Positions 32,102-34,738 of a DNA stretch of 34,738 nucleotides are shown in pieces. The position numbers were made by a program, and so were the translations under genes. Position 1 is the stretch's first letter. Every line of letters starts with the position of its first letter. The notes under the pieces were generated by a model, which ran no database searches, had not been told where the DNA came from, and worked only from the letters and a program-made list of their open reading frames with translations. This DNA comes from Azoarcus sp. TTM-91 (GTDB lineage: Bacteria > Pseudomonadota > Gammaproteobacteria > Burkholderiales > Rhodocyclaceae). The DNA lies in contig NZ_WUEI01000047.1 in assembly GCF_012911025.1 (NCBI RefSeq), positions 1-34,738 on the forward strand, read 5' to 3'.

Positions 32102-32129
32102 GGCCCGGCCGCCGCAGGGCGGCCGGGCC
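32102..32129. repeat. 12-bp perfect hairpin after dctP
   Basis: GGCCCGGCCGCC (32102-32113) and GGCGGCCGGGCC (32118-32129) form a perfect 12-bp stem with a GCAG loop, 9 bases after the dctP stop. No T run follows. It may protect the dctP mRNA from 3' exonucleases, raising the level of the binding protein over the downstream enzymes, or cause partial pausing or termination. Confidence 0.75.
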
Positions 32130-32203
32130 CAAGGGCGGCTGCCTCGCCCTGCCGGCGGGCGGTGGTCCGCCGGCTCCTCTTTCAACCCTTTCCGCCGCGA
32201 ACG

Positions 32204-32626
32204 ATGAACGATACCCAGCACTACGCCACCGAGGTCGAGTTCGGCGACTGCGATCCCGCCGGCATCGTCTATTTCCCCAACTACTTCCGCTGGATGGACG
32301 CGGCCTCGCGCCACTATTTCCGCGCCTACGGCCTGCCGGAGTGGCGCGAGCTGACGCCGCAGAACGGCATCATCGGCACGCCGCTGGTGGACACCCAGGC
32401 GCGTTTCCTGCGCCCGGCGTGCTACGGCCAGCGTATCGAAGTGCGCAGCCGCATCAGCGAATGGCGGCAGAAGAGCTTCGTCATGACGCACAGCGTGCAC
32501 CGCGGCGACGAACTGCTGCTGGAATGCACCGAGGTGAGGGTGTTCGCCACCCGCCACCCGGAAGACCCGGAGCGCATCAAGGCGGTGGCGCTGCCGGAGG
32601 CGCTGCGCGCCCTGCTGCCGGCCTGA
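32204..32626 (+). CDS. Acyl-CoA thioesterase, 4-hydroxybenzoyl-CoA thioesterase (4HBT) family, second copy
   Basis: A 140-residue hot-dog thioesterase. DCDPAGIVYFPNYFRWMD (residues 15-32) is the canonical 4HBT motif with catalytic-type Asp17 and with Gly20, unlike the copy at 230-649, which has Glu there. GIIGTPLVD and EWRQKSFVMTH follow. The start at 32204 is chosen because the family N-terminus begins there; the frame is open to 32162 but unlike the family. It is 11 bases before the FMN dehydrogenase gene, so the two are surely co-transcribed. In this cluster it would release free acid and CoA from the aryl-acyl-CoA made by IorAB (inference). Confidence 0.92.
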   Translation: MNDTQHYATEVEFGDCDPAGIVYFPNYFRWMDAASRHYFRAYGLPEWRELTPQNGIIGTPLVDTQARFLRPACYGQRIEVRSRISEWRQKSFVMTHSVHRGDELLLECTEVRVFATRHPEDPERIKAVALPEALRALLPA

Positions 32627-32636
32627 GGAGAAACCC

Positions 32637-33869
32637 ATGCTCGCCTGCCTGGACGACCTGCGCGACCGCGCCCGCAGCCATCTGCCGCGCTTTGTCTTCG
32701 ACTACCTGGAAGGTGGCGCCGAGGACGAAAGCGGCCTGCGCCGCAACCTCCAGGCGCTGGAGCACACCTTGCTGCTGCCGCGCGCGCTGCGCGACACCGC
32801 CCAGGTGGAAAGCGCCATCGACGTCTTCGGCGAGCGCTGGGCCCGGCCCTATGCGGTTGCGCCCACCGGCTTCAACGCCCTCTACCGCCCCGGCGGCGAC
32901 GCCATGCTGGCCCGCGCTGCCGGCCGCGCAGGCGTGCCCTTCTGCCTGTCCACCGCCTCCAACATGCGGCTGGAAGCGGTGCGGCAGCAGGCCGATGCCA
33001 GCCTGTGGCTGCAACTCTATGTGATGTCCGACCGCGGCATCGCCGAGCACATGCTGGCGCGCGCCCGCGCCGCCGGCTACAAGGTGCTGGTGCTGACGGT
33101 GGATGTGGCGGTGAGCGGCCGCCGCCCACGCGATCTGCGCAACGGTTTCCGCGTGCCTTTCAAGCCCTCCCTGCGGCTGGCCGCCGACCTCTGCCGCCAT
33201 CCGGCCTGGAGCCTGCGCCAGCTGTTCGCGCCCATGCCGGATTTCGCCAACCTGGCGGCGGAGCAGGGCGCCCGGCTCTCAGCCCAGGCGCAGGCGGCGC
33301 TGCTCGCCCGCGCCATGGACCGCAGCCTGGCCTGGCAGGACTTCGCCTGGCTGCGCCGGCATTGGGCGGGGCCGCTGGTGGTGAAGGGCCTGCTGCATCC
33401 GGAAGATGCCCGCCAGGCGGTTGCGGCGGGCGCGGATGGCATCATCGTCTCCAACCACGGCGGCCGCCAGCTCGCCGCCGCTCCGGCCGCCATCAGCCAG
33501 TTGCCGGCGGTGCTGGACGCGGTGGCGGCGCGGGTGCCGGTGTTCGTGGATGGCGGCTTCCGCAGCGGCGCCGACATCGCCAAGGCGCTGGCCCTCGGGG
33601 CCACCGCCGTTTTCCTCGGCCGCCCTTTCCTCTACGGGCTGGCCGCCGCCGGCGAGGCCGGGGTGGATGCGGTGTTCGATTTCCTCGCCCAGGACTTGGA
33701 GCGCGCGATGATCCTCTGCGGCGCCCGCTCCCCGGCCGAGCTGCGCGGCCTCGCCGGCCTGCCGCCGGCAGCCACCGGCTTCCCCGGCGGCGCCTGGGTG
33801 CCGGCCGCGCCGATGTCGCCGCCGGCCGCCGCCCAGCCCTTGCTCAGGGAGCGCGCCCGCAGCGCCTGA
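32637..33869 (+). CDS. FMN-dependent 2-hydroxyacid dehydrogenase (lactate/mandelate dehydrogenase family)
   Basis: A 410-residue TIM-barrel flavoprotein that oxidises an (S)-2-hydroxy acid to a 2-oxo acid and passes electrons to quinone or oxygen. It has FVFDYLEGGAEDE (about 18-30), VAPTGFNALYRPGG (about 74-87), LQLYVMSD (about 125), LTVDVAVSGRRPRDLRNGF (about 152-170), VKGLLHPEDA (about 250), the catalytic His in VSNHGGRQL (about 277-285) and FVDGGFRSGADIAKALALGA (about 305-324) for FMN phosphate. The overall look is nearest to mandelate/lactate dehydrogenases. A GAGGAGAAA site precedes ATG. As last gene of the cluster, it would make the 2-oxo acid that IorAB uses (inference). Confidence 0.92.
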   Translation: MLACLDDLRDRARSHLPRFVFDYLEGGAEDESGLRRNLQALEHTLLLPRALRDTAQVESAIDVFGERWARPYAVAPTGFNALYRPGGDAMLARAAGRAGVPFCLSTASNMRLEAVRQQADASLWLQLYVMSDRGIAEHMLARARAAGYKVLVLTVDVAVSGRRPRDLRNGFRVPFKPSLRLAADLCRHPAWSLRQLFAPMPDFANLAAEQGARLSAQAQAALLARAMDRSLAWQDFAWLRRHWAGPLVVKGLLHPEDARQAVAAGADGIIVSNHGGRQLAAAPAAISQLPAVLDAVAARVPVFVDGGFRSGADIAKALALGATAVFLGRPFLYGLAAAGEAGVDAVFDFLAQDLERAMILCGARSPAELRGLAGLPPAATGFPGGAWVPAAPMSPPAAAQPLLRERARSA

Positions 33870-33880
33870 GCTCTTTCCCG

Positions 33881-33959
33881 CCGGCGGGCAACTCTCCTCA
33901 CTTCTCTGCGCCCGCCGGTTTTGCGAACCCGCCGACTTCGACGTCGGCGGGTTCCTTTT
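33881..33959 (+). terminator. Two tandem terminators closing the ior-TRAP cluster
   Basis: The first has CCGGCGGGC (33881-33889) and GCCCGCCGG (33910-33918) followed by TTTT (33919-33922), with a 20-base loop. The second has AACCCGCCGAC (33926-33936) and GTCGGCGGGTT (33943-33953) with a 6-base loop, followed by CCTTTT (33954-33959). Both follow the hydroxyacid dehydrogenase stop at 33869 within 12-57 bases on the plus strand. The second has the better stem. Confidence 0.85.
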
Positions 33960-33965
33960 CCTTAC

Positions 33966-34340
33966 TCAGCGTGCGGCGCTGCGCGGCAGCCTGGGCGCCA
34001 GCTTCTCGGCGGCAATCGCAAGGGCGTCCATGGTGCCGCCGTTGGCGAGGTAGGCGGTGACCCAGTGGGGTGTGCGGCCGCGGCCGCTCCAGGCGAGGTC
34101 GCGGTTGCTGGGGTGGCGGTACTTGGCGGCGACCGGGGCACGCTGTACGGGCGGCCTGGCATCGACGATATCCCCGGTGCCGGCGACCAGTTCTTCCAGC
34201 GACAACCCGTGCTCGCGGGCGATCTTGTCCAGGCGTTTGCGCAGGGTGCCCTTGAGGTCGGCCTGCTGGCGGGCGATGGCCTTGTCGATGCGGCCCTGCA
34301 GTTGCTTGAGTTGGGGGAGGGTATAGGTCGAAAGGTCCAT
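33966..34340 (-). CDS. H-NS-like nucleoid-associated protein
   Basis: A 124-residue histone-like protein. The N-terminal part (about 1-50, TYTLPQLKQLQGRIDKAIA and following Lys/Arg/Leu-rich residues) should form the coiled-coil dimerisation region. The C-terminal DNA-binding domain has AAKYRHPSNRDLAWSGRGRTP near residues 75-95, the H-NS core with the SGRGR loop that enters AT-rich minor grooves. The start at 34340 is preferred over the GTG at 34403 because the family starts with the leucine-rich helix; the ribosome site is weak. Dyads and low-GC DNA lie upstream, which could be autoregulatory. It may silence foreign DNA such as the low-GC patches in this window (inference). Confidence 0.9.
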   Translation of the reverse strand: MDLSTYTLPQLKQLQGRIDKAIARQQADLKGTLRKRLDKIAREHGLSLEELVAGTGDIVDARPPVQRAPVAAKYRHPSNRDLAWSGRGRTPHWVTAYLANGGTMDALAIAAEKLAPRLPRSAAR

Positions 34341-34405
34341 GGTCGTCTTGCCGACGTTATCGTTGGGCAGGGAGCGGGGTGTCAGCGAGCATAGGGAAGT
34401 CACTG

Positions 34406-34439
34406 AATATCCGCTGCGGATGATGCCATGCCGGATATT
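34406..34439. repeat. 8-bp inverted repeat in the H-NS-like gene leader
   Basis: AATATCCG (34406-34413) and CGGATATT (34432-34439) are perfect inverted copies with 18 bases between. They lie 66-99 bases upstream of the H-NS-like start in a low-GC patch. This could be a regulatory dyad or leader stem. Confidence 0.5.
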
Positions 34440-34444
34440 TTCCC

Positions 34445-34477
34445 ATCTAGACCTTTCGTATTACTAAAGAACTAGAT
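34445..34477. repeat. Composite dyad upstream of the H-NS-like gene
   Basis: ATCTAG (34445-34450) and CTAGAT (34472-34477) are inverted, and within them CTTT and AAAG are also inverted, giving 10 of 12 symmetric pairs around a 9-base centre (CGTATTACT). With the 34406-34439 dyad it makes two adjacent symmetric elements in an AT-rich stretch. Confidence 0.5.
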
Positions 34478-34493
34478 CACGCCGCGCTGCGTC

Positions 34494-34738
34494 CTAGCGC
34501 CAATGCCACTGTCCGGCGCCGACCACGAGAAAGAGCTGGTCGCCCTCTGCGGTGGTGGAGAGCAGCTCCAGCTCGCCGCCGTCCAGCAGCCGCCCGGTAG
34601 TGCCGGCGGCGCTGAGGATGCGCGGGGCGCGGGCGGGGTCCGCCGGCACCAGCAGGCGCGGGCAGTGGCGGCGCAGGATGTTCAGCCACGCTTGCAACGC
34701 GGTGGGCGGCAGTTCGACGAGCTCCAGGTCTATCGGGT
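34494..34738 (-). CDS. Hypothetical protein, C-terminal part only (runs off the window)
   Basis: An open minus-strand frame runs from the right edge of the window to a stop at 34494, encoding at least the last 80 residues of a protein whose start is outside. The sequence begins PIDLELVELPPTALQAWL and ends GQWHWR. I do not recognise it. The strong third-position G/C bias supports a real gene. It is on the same strand as the H-NS-like gene, 153 bases upstream of that start codon, with dyads between. Confidence 0.5.
   Translation of the reverse strand, partial: PIDLELVELPPTALQAWLNILRRHCPRLLVPADPARAPRILSAAGTTGRLLDGGELELLSTTAEGDQLFLVVGAGQWHWR

Noticed and set aside
29633..32638. A 1001-codon minus-strand open frame opposite the TRAP genes
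   Set aside because: His/Gln/Asp/Ala-rich shadow frame opposite well-supported genes; no ribosome site or domain.
1..34738. CRISPR array, tRNA, rRNA, insertion sequence or prophage genes
   Set aside because: No regular spaced repeats, cloverleaf-like sequences, transposase motifs or phage structural genes were seen on reading both strands.

Overview
The window is GC-rich throughout, has tightly packed genes with strong Shine-Dalgarno sequences, and carries environmental catabolic functions: TRAP transport, PQQ alcohol oxidation, a 2-oxoacid oxidoreductase of the indolepyruvate type and CoA thioesterases. This fits an environmental betaproteobacterium, perhaps of the Azoarcus/Thauera kind. 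That is a judgement from gene content; there is no rRNA or marker gene here to settle it. I see no tRNA, rRNA, CRISPR array, transposase or prophage.

Layout. (1) 1-5522: a 4-hydroxybenzoyl-CoA-type thioesterase and a large acyl-CoA dehydrogenase, then a nitroreductase with a good terminator, then a LysR regulator divergent from a flavodoxin-fold NAD(P)H:quinone oxidoreductase. (2) 5594-6776: a scar of two gene remnants, a serine-hydrolase fragment on the minus strand and an RND efflux-pump fragment on the plus strand, each truncated and frameshifted. (3) 6990-8997: a MocR-type (GntR/aminotransferase) regulator divergent from an AhpD-like carboxymuconolactone decarboxylase-family protein. (4) 9464-15133, minus strand: a five-gene operon (Rieske protein, PQQ alcohol dehydrogenase, outer-membrane channel, DUF1097-like membrane protein, AldA-like aldehyde dehydrogenase). 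It has a near-perfect sigma-54 promoter in front and a hairpin-plus-U-tract terminator behind, and a divergent AcoR-like sigma-54 activator lies at 15500-17431. (5) 17480-22895: mixed housekeeping and unknown genes (DUF4124 protein, two hypotheticals, NUDIX hydrolase, nitronate monooxygenase-like flavoprotein with a cysteine-rich tail, membrane diguanylate cyclase). (6) 23091-33869: a LysR gene divergent from an eight-gene plus-strand cluster: iorA, iorB, a ketopantoate-reductase-like gene, TRAP dctQ-dctM-dctP, a second thioesterase and an FMN 2-hydroxyacid dehydrogenase, closed by two tandem terminators. (7) 33966-34738: an H-NS-like protein and the 3' end of an unknown gene, both on the minus strand.

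How the genes may work together (inference). The PQQ operon looks like a periplasmic alcohol-to-acid route: the outer-membrane channel admits a hydrophobic alcohol, the PQQ enzyme makes the aldehyde, a Tat-exported Rieske protein may take the electrons, and the aldehyde dehydrogenase makes the acid. The ior-TRAP cluster looks like a route for an (aryl) 2-hydroxy acid: TRAP uptake, FMN-dependent oxidation to the 2-oxo acid, oxidative decarboxylation to an acyl-CoA by IorAB, and release of the free acid by the thioesterase. The first thioesterase and acyl-CoA dehydrogenase at the left edge may belong to related acyl-CoA chemistry. The most unusual items are the Rieske/PQQ pairing, the PQQ enzyme without the adjacent-cysteine pair, and several strong hairpins or dyads outside genes.
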